A stretch of 64,000 nt of DNA from CAJQQK01 sp049116495 (GCA_049116495.1 JAGDYV010000022.1:40168-104167); one strand, 5' to 3'; positions 54,454 to 63,618 are shown, counted from the first letter of the stretch. The notes: generated by a model not told the origin, from the letters alone. A program made the numbers and translations.

Positions 54454-55053
54454 ATGATGAATACAATGCAAACTTCCGCTAGCGACCAGATGCCAAGCCG
54501 AGAAATTGTTGAAGCCCAAGTTGCTAAAAACCGCGGCTGGTTCATCGCAGTGGGCATCATATTGGCGGTGACCGGTACCGCTGCGATTGCCTCTCCACTC
54601 GCTGGTTCGTTGGCCGTTGACATGATCGTTGCCACCGTTTTCACGGTTGCTGGCATCGCCTATTTCGCGCATGCGTTCGGCACGCAAGGCTGGGGCAGCT
54701 TTGCCTGGCAGATCATTATCGGCTTCGTTTATCTCGCCGCTGGCGTCTTCCTCTACGTCAAACCGGTTGAAGGCGTTGCCGCCCTCACTGCTGTTATCGC
54801 CATGTCTCTGATTTTCGACGGCATTGTGCGCACGGCAGTGTCGATCGCAATGCGGCGCGGTCCGTGGGGCTGGGTCCTGGCAAGCGGCATTCTGTCGATC
54901 GTTCTCGGTGTTGCCGTGTTGGCGATGCCGGCAGGTAACGCGGTGCTGCTGATCGGCCTGCTGGTTGGCATCAACATGCTGACATCCGGCATGGCTTTCC
55001 TGATGCTCGCGGCGGCGGCCCGTGATGAGCCGAAGCACGAGAAAGCTGTCTGA
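54454..55053 (+). CDS. hdeD: HdeD-family membrane protein
   Basis: HdeD proteins are six-helix membrane proteins linked to acid stress. The 199-residue product shows the internal repeat of three helix pairs with the GIILAVTGTAAIASPLAGSLAVDMIV motif at the start and LASGILSIVLGVAVLAMPAG in the second half. ATG 54454 follows AAGGAG. It is the first gene in a run of stress-related membrane genes. Confidence 0.88.
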   Translation: MMNTMQTSASDQMPSREIVEAQVAKNRGWFIAVGIILAVTGTAAIASPLAGSLAVDMIVATVFTVAGIAYFAHAFGTQGWGSFAWQIIIGFVYLAAGVFLYVKPVEGVAALTAVIAMSLIFDGIVRTAVSIAMRRGPWGWVLASGILSIVLGVAVLAMPAGNAVLLIGLLVGINMLTSGMAFLMLAAAARDEPKHEKAV

Positions 55054-55172
55054 CATGAAGTTTCCGCGCGAGGTCGACGCTGGCTTGTCTGGCACTCCTC
55101 CCCTGATCCTCGACACCTCGTCACCCTTCGCGCGGTTCTCCTGCAATCCCTCCCAACCAAAGAGTACGTGTC

Positions 55173-55337
55173 ATGTCCCCCTGCACGCCACTGCAAACCC
55201 CTGCCTATTGGATCTGCCTCATGGGCACCGTTGCCCTTCTTGGCTGCGCACTCATCCTTGGCACCGACCGTCCCGCTGCTTCAACCGCAGTAGTCGACCC
55301 GTTCACCCGAATTGACATTGCCCGCACCGGCCACTGA
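55173..55337 (+). CDS. Small membrane protein (54 aa)
   Basis: From ATG 55173 the frame encodes a polar start (MSPCTPLQTPAYW), one hydrophobic helix (ICLMGTVALLGCALILG) and a short tail to TGA 55335-55337. It sits neatly between hdeD and marC on the same strand. It may be a small membrane protein; no ribosome binding site is obvious. Confidence 0.4.
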   Translation: MSPCTPLQTPAYWICLMGTVALLGCALILGTDRPAASTAVVDPFTRIDIARTGH

Positions 55338-55364
55338 AGCCGTCAAAACCAGAAATGTAGACCA

Positions 55365-56003
55365 ATGACCGAGACCGCTCTCATAACCTTCGTCGCCGCC
55401 CTCTTTTCCATGATGAACCCGATCGGCAATGTCGGCGTGTTTGCTGGCATGACAGCGGATCGTAATGCGGCCGACGCGCGCCGCGTTGCCTGGATGTGCG
55501 CCGGAGCGATCGCCGCAACTCTATTGGTGGTCACCTGGACCGGCGGCGCACTCTTGAAGTTCTTCGGCATCAATGTCCATGAACTGCGTGCCGCCGGTGG
55601 AGTCATTGCCCTGCTGATTGGTCTCTCGATGCTTAGAAGCGACAACTCCCATCGCCAGACTTCATCCGAGGCAGAGGCCGATGCCGACCGTGATCTGATC
55701 GCCATCGTGCCGCTCGCCATTCCAATCGTTGCCGGTCCCGGCACCATGGCCACGGTCATCATCGCCGCGGAGCGCCACCCCGACATCTGGGCCAAGATCG
55801 ACCTGTCGATTGCAGCCATCGGCCTAGCCGTTCTCACCGGCCTGCTGTTTGCTTACTCGAAACCGATCGCCAATTGGCTTGGTGAATCCGGAATGGGCGT
55901 TGTCACGCGCATCATGGGCATGGTCCTCGCAGCCATTGCCATGGGTATGCTGGCCAGCGGCCTGAAAGGCATGATCCCGGCGCTGGCGGTCGCCTCCTCA
56001 TAG
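55365..56003 (+). CDS. marC: MarC-family membrane protein
   Basis: This family of about 200-residue, six-helix membrane proteins has an unknown substrate. The family motifs are FVAALFSMMNPIGNVGVFAGMT at the N-terminus and IAIVPLAIPIVAGPGTMATVI in the middle, with TRIMGMVLAAIAMGMLASGLKGM at the end. The start lies 27 bases after the small membrane gene. Confidence 0.92.
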   Translation: MTETALITFVAALFSMMNPIGNVGVFAGMTADRNAADARRVAWMCAGAIAATLLVVTWTGGALLKFFGINVHELRAAGGVIALLIGLSMLRSDNSHRQTSSEAEADADRDLIAIVPLAIPIVAGPGTMATVIIAAERHPDIWAKIDLSIAAIGLAVLTGLLFAYSKPIANWLGESGMGVVTRIMGMVLAAIAMGMLASGLKGMIPALAVASS

Positions 56004-56053
56004 GCCAGTCATCACGCACCATATTTAACAGGAACCCTTTGGAGGATTGAGCA

Positions 56054-56470
56054 ATGACACACGAAAAGCAGCTTGGATGGGATGGCTTCCTCACTCGTTG
56101 GTTGGCGATGATCGTCCTGGTCTTTGCAACCTACAACGGCAGCTCATTCAACTTTGTCACCTGGGTCCTCAACGGGCCTTGGAGCCAGGCGCCCTTTATG
56201 CTCTGCGTCGGCGCGTTCCTCGGTATCGCCTACCTGTTCGTAATGCGCGCGACCGCGCAATCTCTGGGAGCGACCGGCACCATCCTGTTTGTCGTTCTGT
56301 TCGCGGGCGTCATCTGGTCGCTTGTCACGCTCGGACTGATCACGCTTGAGGAACACACCGTCGTGCTCTACGCCGTTTTGCTTTGCATCGCGACTCTGCT
56401 CGCTGTCGGCATGTCGTGGTCGATCATTCAGCGACGTATCACCGGCCAGGTGGATGTCGGCGTCGAGTAG
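56054..56470 (+). CDS. DUF6524-like four-helix membrane protein
   Basis: The 138-residue protein starts WDGFLTRWLAMIVLVFATYNGSSFNFVTWVL and has four membrane helices; the ATYNxxxxxxxxWxL element after the first helix is what I associate with DUF6524. Function unknown. A GGAGG-containing site precedes ATG 56054. Confidence 0.7.
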   Translation: MTHEKQLGWDGFLTRWLAMIVLVFATYNGSSFNFVTWVLNGPWSQAPFMLCVGAFLGIAYLFVMRATAQSLGATGTILFVVLFAGVIWSLVTLGLITLEEHTVVLYAVLLCIATLLAVGMSWSIIQRRITGQVDVGVE

Positions 56471-56505
56471 GTCAATACCCAAACCAATCGAGAGGAAATT
56501 GAGCA

Positions 56506-56919
56506 ATGACCGATACCCGCAAACTGCTGGCACTGGTTGCCGGGATCTCCTCGCTGGCAATCGCTGGCTGTGATCCGTCGAACTCGACGAGACAGCTGAC
56601 TGATTTGAAAGATACGTCTTGGAAGGTTGTCGCGATTCCCAAACAAGTAAGGGCGACTATGTCGTTTGGAGCCGATGACCGCGTTTTCGGAAGTTCCGGC
56701 TGCAACCGGTATGTTGGAACCTACGAGACGTCAGGCCAAGAGATCAAGATCAGCAAAGTCAGCAGCACGAGAATGATGTGCCCGGAGGTTGAAATGTCCG
56801 TCGAGCGTGAACTGCTCAAGACGCTCGCCATCGTTAACCGATGGCAGGGCACCGCTAACGAGGTCGAGCTGACGGCTCCTGTCAATAAGACGTCTGTGCG
56901 TTTGACACGCGCGCAATAG
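56506..56919 (+). CDS. META-domain lipoprotein
   Basis: A lipoprotein signal with lipobox LAIAGC (Cys22) leads to a META/HslJ-like domain: DTSWKVVAIP, FGSSGCNRYVGTYETSGQEIKIS, STRMMCPEVEMSVERELLKTL. META proteins are outer-membrane-linked stress proteins. Gene order places it in the envelope-stress run. Confidence 0.9.
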   Translation: MTDTRKLLALVAGISSLAIAGCDPSNSTRQLTDLKDTSWKVVAIPKQVRATMSFGADDRVFGSSGCNRYVGTYETSGQEIKISKVSSTRMMCPEVEMSVERELLKTLAIVNRWQGTANEVELTAPVNKTSVRLTRAQ

Positions 56920-56943
56920 CGATGCCCGCAACGGGAGGATACG

Positions 56944-57513
56944 ATGCCAGACAACACGCAAGGCAAAATCAGCGATTCCGAAGCCAGGGCATTTGTACTC
57001 TCGGCGATCGCGCTATCCGCCGGGATATTCAATATCGCCTTCTGGTACGGCGTGTTCGAGACGGTCTTCTTCGAGCACCTGTTCTATATCTGGGTCGCCG
57101 CAACCGTCGCATTGGTCGCCAGTATGCTGGTGCCGCCGGTTGATGCCCTGCCGGCTTTCGTTTCCTGGCGTGGCCGCTTCGTGCTGCTGTTGCCAACCGT
57201 TTGGTTGATCCTAGAAGCCGCATGGGCTGGCCAAGTAGTGGGAGGCGATGATCGGCTGCTTTGGGTGGTCTCGATCGCCGTCGTTGTATTAACTTTGCCC
57301 TATATCGTCTGCGTTCTGGTTCTGGTTGCAGTGCCGGACGTCGAACAGTTGCGCGCACCAAAACTGCGAGTCGCGCTCGTCGCGTTTGCTCTGGCTACCG
57401 CCGTTGCCGGCGTCGCAATCGGCCAGAATCATCCCCTGTTTCTCACCTGCACCGATTTCAAGGTAGCAGGCGACGACGTTCCTCCGAATTGCCGCAAAGA
57501 TGTATCTCGATGA
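56944..57513 (+). CDS. Hypothetical membrane protein
   Basis: The 189-residue product has five to six hydrophobic helices (AFVLSAIALSAGIFNIAFWYGVFE, FYIWVAATVALVASMLV, FVLLLPTVWLILEAAW, LWVVSIAVVVLTLPYIVCVLVLVAVPD, VALVAFALATAVAGVAIG) and a short Cys-containing periplasmic end. No family is recognised. Its stop overlaps the next start. Confidence 0.65.
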   Translation: MPDNTQGKISDSEARAFVLSAIALSAGIFNIAFWYGVFETVFFEHLFYIWVAATVALVASMLVPPVDALPAFVSWRGRFVLLLPTVWLILEAAWAGQVVGGDDRLLWVVSIAVVVLTLPYIVCVLVLVAVPDVEQLRAPKLRVALVAFALATAVAGVAIGQNHPLFLTCTDFKVAGDDVPPNCRKDVSR

Positions 57514-58175
57514 CGGTGGCTCGCACAAGCCCGGTTATGCCCGTGGCCCGCGTCTGGAGGCTCAGCAATAGCTGGAAGCAGTTCCTACTATCGCTGCTGA
57601 ACGCGACACTGCTGCTTGGCATCATATTCGTGGCCCTCAGTCTCATCCTTGTGAGCAAAGTCGAGACATTTTCGGAAAATGCCCTGGACAAAGTCAGGCT
57701 TGGGCCGCTGCAAGAGATTGGCGCGGATGTGAAAAGCACCGTTGATGCTATTGGCACGACCGAGAAGGAACTCAAACTCATTGCCGATCGGCTGAATGCG
57801 ATGGTCAAACATCCTGAGATCACATTATCGCCGGTAACTCTCAAAGAAATGCGTTCAATTCGCGACGAGTTAAAGAGATTGCAGACGTCCACAGTGGCAC
57901 TACCGGACGAGACCGCCAACCAACTCGCTCAGCGCATCGATTCCACAATCGGGCGCTCCACAATTTCGATCTTTCCTGCAACTCAACAAGAATTGGGAGA
58001 CCTAACCCGCGACGTCAGGACTATGCAAAAGACGCTAGTAGAACTGACTTCATCCCATGCTGCTGTTTCGGATCATGCCATCCGATCGATCGCTTCGGCG
58101 GTCGCCAACGCTATCATCGAGGTCCGTCAATGCCGCGTCAAACCCGAGCGTGAGCGCGCGCGGCGCCATCAATGA
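57510..58175 (+). CDS. Membrane-anchored coiled-coil protein
   Basis: ATG 57510 overlaps the preceding TGA (ATGA). One membrane helix at about 25-50 (FLLSLLNATLLLGIIFVALSLILV) is followed by an extended helical region of ~150 residues with repeated D-x-x-x-T/R-I-x-x-x-E spacing (EIGADVKSTVDAIGTTEKELKLIADRLNAMV). It may form a stalk in the periplasm together with the preceding membrane protein. No family recognised. Confidence 0.6.
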   Translation: MTVARTSPVMPVARVWRLSNSWKQFLLSLLNATLLLGIIFVALSLILVSKVETFSENALDKVRLGPLQEIGADVKSTVDAIGTTEKELKLIADRLNAMVKHPEITLSPVTLKEMRSIRDELKRLQTSTVALPDETANQLAQRIDSTIGRSTISIFPATQQELGDLTRDVRTMQKTLVELTSSHAAVSDHAIRSIASAVANAIIEVRQCRVKPERERARRHQ

Positions 58176-58324
58176 GCCGCATGACAATTCGTGGTTTCCG
58201 CAACTCCACTCTGGTGACGGCCATGTCAGGTTGCTTCATTATCCGATAGCACCCAACTTGCGCGTGCCAGCTTCAGCTAAGAATGTGGCTGCGGGTCTGG
58301 CGTAAGACAATTGAACGGCGGGGA

Positions 58325-59977
58325 TCAATTGTCAGCACCAAATTTCGTCTTGAGATTCGTCAGCCCCGCCGAATAGATGCCCTTTAGGGCGTCAGTTACG
58401 GCCTGCTTAGATGCCCCTACGACCTTGAATGCACTGCTCCAAACGACCTGACACCCGGCCCCGGCATCAGAAGCTGTCGCCTTCAGTTTTCCTCGATAGT
58501 CGGTCAGAGGAAGCGGGCCGCTCAGCATTCGATACGCATATTGCCTGAGCTGATCATCTTTCGAGGACAATTGCTCAACGATTAATTTTCCATTCTTGAG
58601 AAAAACGGCTCGAATCGCTCCGACATCCTTTCCGCCAACATCTAGTTTAGCGACACCAGGATGCCATGCGGCAAGCGAAGAGAAGCTGCCGATTTTTTTC
58701 CAAACATCACGGCAGGAAGCGGGCAACGTCGTAGATGATTCAGCCTTTGCGAGCTGAGAGTTCGGGCCAACAAGAAAAGGCCACTTCTTCCTTGCCCTTT
58801 TAGTCGGCGCGTCTGTACCCACGACTATCAGATCGTCAGGCTCCATTCTCAAGCCCTGGATCAGCAGAGTGTTGATGATACTAATGACGTCATCGTTAGG
58901 TCGCCGTCCGCCGCAGGTCCGATGAGGCTCATCACGTAGTGCCGCGCGTTCAATTTCCAGATAATTGGCATTGCGACCGCCGCATGGCTTTGCAATATCG
59001 ACGACCAAGTGATCTTGCAGCAGCATGTTGACGATCGGCATTCTCCCGGGCATCAGGCGCCAATCGAGTTTTCCATCAAAACGATCGTAATAGTAAAACG
59101 TCGCAAAGAGGCGGTCACGATAACGGCTCATGGCCTCCGCTGAGATAAAAAATGTTGCTTCACGATTGTAAGCGTCCTTCAACGTGTCGTGATCATGCAG
59201 GCCAACCGTCGCTGGTTGCGCCAGGAATATGTTGGTCATTTCGGATCGACCGACGCGATCGAACCGGACAGTGGGATCACCTCTTTTGCTGATCTCGGCG
59301 GCAACCGCGAACATCGTGTGGCGACCGAAGAGCGGACGCATGTCTAGTTCGAGCACCAAACTGAGCACGTTGACGTCTTGCAGTGTATTGGCGCCGGCAA
59401 TCTTTGTCGGCACTTGTTCGCTAAGCGTTAGTTTGTTTTCGACCGATGGTATGTCGAGAAAAAAGGGATCCGAACGGGCTCCGGCAAAAAGCCGTTTGAT
59501 GGTGGCAGAGCCGGCACCGCCCTCGGATTGGTTCAAAGCCGCAGTAACAGGTTTCTCGCCGTCAAAAGTACAGCGTAAGTGCTGAAGTTCAGCTTGGCCG
59601 TTAGCTTTCTTCTTTGACAGGTCAACGTTGCAGCGGATGCGCACCTCGCCGTCGGTGGCAAAATGCGGACTCCGGCCGTGATCATCGACTTCTCTGGTGC
59701 GTGCGCGGCGAACGATGAACGTGTAAGTCACATCATCGGAAAACGTCGTGTCGCCATCAGCAAACGGATGGACATTCAAAATCAGAGCCAGATGACCTGG
59801 GCGTTTTGCAACGGGAAACGCGTAGACGTCCGTAATGTCAGTCGCGCCATTTGCGATGGAATGCGGACCGTCAACGTGATCGGACGCATGGCTCGCATTA
59901 GGCGGGACCAATATCAAGAACGCGGCCAGAAGGGACCAATGCCGTATCTGAAGGATCATGTTATTTGCCTTGAGCAT
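58325..59977 (-). CDS. Secreted DUF4331 protein fused to an SRPBCC (START-like) domain
   Basis: After a signal peptide (WSLLAAFLILVPPNASHA) comes a DUF4331 domain (about 32-390) with SHASDHVDGP...ATDITDVYAFP, a likely Ca2+/metal-binding start. From about residue 410 a SRPBCC/polyketide-cyclase-like domain follows: CRDVWKKIGSFSSLAAWHPGVAKLDV, GAIRAVFLKNGKLIVEQLSSKDDQLRQYAYRMLSGPLPLTDYRGKLKA. DUF4331 proteins are usually about 350-500 residues without the second part. The 550-residue fusion suggests a periplasmic ligand-binding protein. It is on the same strand as the RoxA-like cytochrome upstream, separated by about 67 bases. Confidence 0.85.
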   Translation of the reverse strand: MLKANNMILQIRHWSLLAAFLILVPPNASHASDHVDGPHSIANGATDITDVYAFPVAKRPGHLALILNVHPFADGDTTFSDDVTYTFIVRRARTREVDDHGRSPHFATDGEVRIRCNVDLSKKKANGQAELQHLRCTFDGEKPVTAALNQSEGGAGSATIKRLFAGARSDPFFLDIPSVENKLTLSEQVPTKIAGANTLQDVNVLSLVLELDMRPLFGRHTMFAVAAEISKRGDPTVRFDRVGRSEMTNIFLAQPATVGLHDHDTLKDAYNREATFFISAEAMSRYRDRLFATFYYYDRFDGKLDWRLMPGRMPIVNMLLQDHLVVDIAKPCGGRNANYLEIERAALRDEPHRTCGGRRPNDDVISIINTLLIQGLRMEPDDLIVVGTDAPTKRARKKWPFLVGPNSQLAKAESSTTLPASCRDVWKKIGSFSSLAAWHPGVAKLDVGGKDVGAIRAVFLKNGKLIVEQLSSKDDQLRQYAYRMLSGPLPLTDYRGKLKATASDAGAGCQVVWSSAFKVVGASKQAVTDALKGIYSAGLTNLKTKFGADN

Positions 59978-60044
59978 GTGTTCGCCTGAACCGGACGGAG
60001 AGCTGGCTCCAACCGGTCTCCTGTCAGAGGGTGTCGGCGTGGAA

Positions 60045-61769
60045 TCAAAGGGTCTTCAAGTATTCGATGAGCGCGTTTCGTTCAGCGTCGCTCAGCTTGG
60101 TCCCAAATTCATGCCCGGTATTTCTGTTCCCCGGTTTAGTCGTATCGATCATAGAAGCACCTGGCACCCATTCGGACTTGAAGCCCACATTGACGGGGTC
60201 GAACTCGCGGCTCTTGACGTAGAACTTCTTCACGCGCTTTTCTGGAGGCAGCAACAGTTGGTAGAGGTTTGGGATCGAACCGTTATTCAAATAGGGTGCG
60301 GTTGCCCATATCCCGTTGAGCGGCCGCGCACCGTAAGCCCAGAATTCTTTGAATGGCTCCTTTTCGGTGGATGGATCGAACTTGCCGGTCTTCTTGTGAT
60401 TGACCTTGAACGGTGCCGATGCTGCAACGCGAGCAGCCAACTCTGGGGTCAGGCTCGCCTGCGCAGCACCGTCCTGAATATGGTTTAACAAGTCGACCAC
60501 ATAGTCATTCGCCTTGAACTTCCGTCCCTTTGAGAACTGCACCATGCGCCCTTCGAATACGCCCATTGGCTTAACAAGCCCGACCGCCTTTAGGCGCGCG
60601 GTATCCGTCCCAATCAACTCGGCCTTATAGAATGGCCTCACGATACGTCGATTGGGATCGCGACTGTCGATGACCTGATGACATTGCGCACAATTCTGAG
60701 CGTATAGTTCTTTCCCTTCGGCCGACTTATCGGGATCAATACTCGGAAAGAAGTCCGGCCATTTTGGTGACACAAGGCGTTTCAGTGTTTCTTCAATATC
60801 TACGAGATCGTGCATTCTGATTGAAGATGGATACCCAGCTTTCAGATCCAGCTTCTTGACGCCCTCGATTCGTCCATAGACACCGACGATCTCGCCTGCA
60901 TTGCGCATGAGAGACCCAATGCCGACGTTAGAGACATCGCCGTCGTACTGTACGAAATCCATCAATGAATTGTCCCAGATATGTGGGTAACTTGTCGGCG
61001 CAGTGGCATCGACACGGTTTCCAGGAACGCCGGTGAGTGCGAGCGCCCTGTTAAAGATCCCGTTGAAGGCATCCAGCCTTCCGTGGCCGGCGACGACTTC
61101 GTTGGTGTACTGGCGCGTAACAAATTCGCTGCGTTTGTCCGTTGCGGCCTTCAGGTCACGCCGCAATGCCAAGATGTTGTCTGGCTTGTAATCCGACTTA
61201 AGAATGCGCCGAGCGAAGCGATCGAATTTTGCTTGGTCGACTAGCGTAGCCCGAAGCGCTCGCGCCAGCCGCTTGTTGAACTCTGGAAAATCCTGGTGAG
61301 CGACGCCGCCGTCGACGATGATCCGTTTGCCTTTGTAATTGACCTGACCGTTGTGGCACGCGGCACAGTTGATACCAAGCACATCCTTGTACCCATCGCG
61401 CGTGAAGCCAATCGGCAGTCCATCCGGGTTCGCGGCGCTCGGCTCAACGGTTGTGAAACCCAGCTCGCTCATGTGAGCCCGATCACGAAACAACTTCTCG
61501 CTATCGGGCTGCTCCAGGTTCACGAAGAACCCGTAGGACATAATTTCGGAACCCTGCGTTTGGAAGTAGTACCAGTCTCGGTCAAAAGGGCTCCATCCCT
61601 GCTTCAGCCAAACGGTATCGCTGCCGGCAGCGCCCCAGGTCTCTGTCTTAGTTTCAGTTTTGGTTTTATCGTTCGCTTCGGCTGAAAACATCAGAATAGC
61701 TGTCGCGGATACACACATTGCGCCAGCTAGCAAACCAAGCCTTAATGAAAAAAAATTTGAGCTGTGCAT
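60045..61769 (-). CDS. RoxA-like di-heme c-type cytochrome (cytochrome c peroxidase superfamily)
   Basis: The protein (574 aa) has a signal peptide, then two heme-attachment motifs: CAACH in GINCAACHNGQVNYKG and CAQCH in QNCAQCHQVIDSRDP. RoxA-type proteins oxidise polyisoprenoids or other substrates with one of two hemes; features consistent with that branch are the long insertion between hemes with DNSLMDFVQYDGDVSNVGIG and RPLNGIWATAPYLNNGSIPNLYQLL. Whether it is an oxygenase or a peroxidase cannot be told. AAAGGAG precedes the ATG. Divergent from the second TPR gene. Confidence 0.82.
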   Translation of the reverse strand: MHSSNFFSLRLGLLAGAMCVSATAILMFSAEANDKTKTETKTETWGAAGSDTVWLKQGWSPFDRDWYYFQTQGSEIMSYGFFVNLEQPDSEKLFRDRAHMSELGFTTVEPSAANPDGLPIGFTRDGYKDVLGINCAACHNGQVNYKGKRIIVDGGVAHQDFPEFNKRLARALRATLVDQAKFDRFARRILKSDYKPDNILALRRDLKAATDKRSEFVTRQYTNEVVAGHGRLDAFNGIFNRALALTGVPGNRVDATAPTSYPHIWDNSLMDFVQYDGDVSNVGIGSLMRNAGEIVGVYGRIEGVKKLDLKAGYPSSIRMHDLVDIEETLKRLVSPKWPDFFPSIDPDKSAEGKELYAQNCAQCHQVIDSRDPNRRIVRPFYKAELIGTDTARLKAVGLVKPMGVFEGRMVQFSKGRKFKANDYVVDLLNHIQDGAAQASLTPELAARVAASAPFKVNHKKTGKFDPSTEKEPFKEFWAYGARPLNGIWATAPYLNNGSIPNLYQLLLPPEKRVKKFYVKSREFDPVNVGFKSEWVPGASMIDTTKPGNRNTGHEFGTKLSDAERNALIEYLKTL

Positions 61770-61912
61770 CGGTGGGCTCCTTTCGATTTGCCGGTCGTTC
61801 AGCCGTTACAAGCCAAAATGTCGTCGCTTGGCTAAGCGTACCCTGCGCTCTCAATCGATCGACGGCTGTCAACTGCTTGTGATGCTAGTACCAGCGGGGA
61901 TGACAACCTATT

Positions 61913-61946
61913 GGCTTACGGTAAGTTACTGTCGGCTTACGGTAAG
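61913..61946. promoter_or_regulatory. Two tandem palindromes CTTACGGTAAG
   Basis: Two identical 13-bp copies of GGCTTACGGTAAG occupy 61913-61925 and 61934-61946, repeating at a 21-bp interval, i.e. two helical turns, so on the same face of DNA. Each contains the odd palindrome CTTAC-G-GTAAG. They lie 29-62 bases before the TPR gene start (61975) and about 145-175 bases before the divergent RoxA-like gene, a typical operator layout. Confidence 0.75.
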
Positions 61947-61974
61947 CAACGGCGATGATTGGACGAGGCAGGCG

Positions 61975-63618
61975 ATGACGAGCGGATCGAAAAACCCAAG
62001 AGAGGACTCTGCTGGAAATTGTCCTATCGATTCCGAAATCTCTGCTGCCTTGGTGAGGGTCAAAGGAAGTCGCCTTTTTGCACAATCGGGCCGGTTGTCG
62101 AAGTTCTTGACTTATATCGTCGAGGAGAGCCTGGCTGGCCGCGGCGACAAGATCATCGGCTATTCGATCGGGGTGGACGTCTACGGCAAACCTCAGTCAT
62201 TCGACCCCAACACGGATGCAGTCGTGCGTGTGGAAGCAGGACGTCTGCGCCGCTCACTCGATAAGTATTACCGTGGGGCAGGCGCGGAAGACCCGATCGA
62301 AATCGTTGTACCAAAAGGCACTTATGTACCCGAGTTTCGATATCGGACCCACAACCGCGTGATAACCGCACAAGTGACCCCGCCAAGCTCTGAGGAGCTG
62401 GTGTCAACAGCCCGTGGTCCATCGATTGCAATCCTGCCGTTCGAGAATTTTAGCGGTAACCTGGACGATCAGTTTTTTGCCGATGGACTTACGGAGGAGA
62501 CCATCGCCAACCTGGCGCGTTTCAAGGATCTGTTTGTCTTCTCACGCACTACGACATCAAAGATGTCCCGAGAGGGGGCAGATATTCAGCAGATGCGAGA
62601 CCAACTCGATGTTGATTTCGTTGTTGAAGGAAGCGTTCGCAAGACCACACAGCTGGTGCGTGTAACCTTTCAGCTGATCGATGCCGCCACTGACGGACAT
62701 GTCCTTGCTGAGAGTATCGATCGCGCCTGCACCCCGGAAGGCGTCTTTGAGATTCAGGATGAGATCGCAACTTTGATTGCTGGCCGGATCGCGGACCGCC
62801 ACGGCCCGCTTGGACGCCACGTATCGCGCGCGCGCAGCGCCGGTATATCACGCAGATGGACGACCTATGATTTGATCACTCGTTTCTACGACTACTACGC
62901 GACACACAGTCCTGAGAGGCATGCTGAAGTTCGCGACGGTTTGGAACAGGCGCTCGACCAGGATCAGGATTCATCAGACGGCCATGCTGCACTCTCAATC
63001 GTCCTTCTGGACGAGTACCGTCTGCACATCAATGAGAGACCGAACTACCCTGCATTGTCCCAGGCCTTGTCTCATGCTCACGTCGCGGTTAGTAGTGACC
63101 CCGAAAATGCGTTTGCTCACAAAGCGCTGGCACTTGCCCATTATCACTCCCGCCAATTCACAGAATTTCGAGTGTCGGCCGAGCGCGCCGTCGAACTCAA
63201 CGCCGGTAATGCGTCCGTACTGGCTGACTTGGGGCATAGCTACTGGTTCCTCGGTGACCGCGAACGTGGATTGGAACTCCTAGATCGCGCCTTGTCATTG
63301 TCACCGACTCATCCTGGGTGGTATCATCACGCACGAGCCTGCGAATTGGCGATCGCCGATCGCGCGGAAGAGGCCGCGCTTGAGATAAAGCGAGGCCCGA
63401 TGGTCGGCTTCATTTGGCATCACGCTTTTCTGGCTTGGTTTTATGCCGAAGCTGGTGACCTGAAGTCCGCGGCGGAAGAGGCGAATGACTTGCTGGCTAT
63501 TTGCCCCGGCTTTTGCAGTATCGTGGAAGAAGAGTTCGCCATTTGGTGTGTGCACGACGCAGTTCGCGACGCAGCTGTCGCTGGTTGGAGGAAGGCCGGT
63601 TTAACAATCGGCGAGTGA
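61975..63618 (+). CDS. TPR protein with OmpR-like N-terminal region, paralogue of 49658-51289
   Basis: The architecture equals the first copy: an OmpR-like winged-helix pattern (SKFLTYIVEE..., IIGYSIGVDVYGKPQSFDPNTDAVVRVEAGRLRRSLDKYY, IVVPKGTYVPEF), a TolB-N-like domain (SIAILPFENFSGNLDDQFFADGLTEETIANLARFKDLFVFSR), then TPRs. The end WRKAGLTIGE is also conserved. ATG 61975 is chosen because the long upstream extension (to 61660) overlaps the divergent cytochrome gene and lacks homology to the paralogue. The two tandem palindromes directly upstream suggest autoregulation. Confidence 0.82.
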   Translation: MTSGSKNPREDSAGNCPIDSEISAALVRVKGSRLFAQSGRLSKFLTYIVEESLAGRGDKIIGYSIGVDVYGKPQSFDPNTDAVVRVEAGRLRRSLDKYYRGAGAEDPIEIVVPKGTYVPEFRYRTHNRVITAQVTPPSSEELVSTARGPSIAILPFENFSGNLDDQFFADGLTEETIANLARFKDLFVFSRTTTSKMSREGADIQQMRDQLDVDFVVEGSVRKTTQLVRVTFQLIDAATDGHVLAESIDRACTPEGVFEIQDEIATLIAGRIADRHGPLGRHVSRARSAGISRRWTTYDLITRFYDYYATHSPERHAEVRDGLEQALDQDQDSSDGHAALSIVLLDEYRLHINERPNYPALSQALSHAHVAVSSDPENAFAHKALALAHYHSRQFTEFRVSAERAVELNAGNASVLADLGHSYWFLGDRERGLELLDRALSLSPTHPGWYHHARACELAIADRAEEAALEIKRGPMVGFIWHHAFLAWFYAEAGDLKSAAEEANDLLAICPGFCSIVEEEFAIWCVHDAVRDAAVAGWRKAGLTIGE

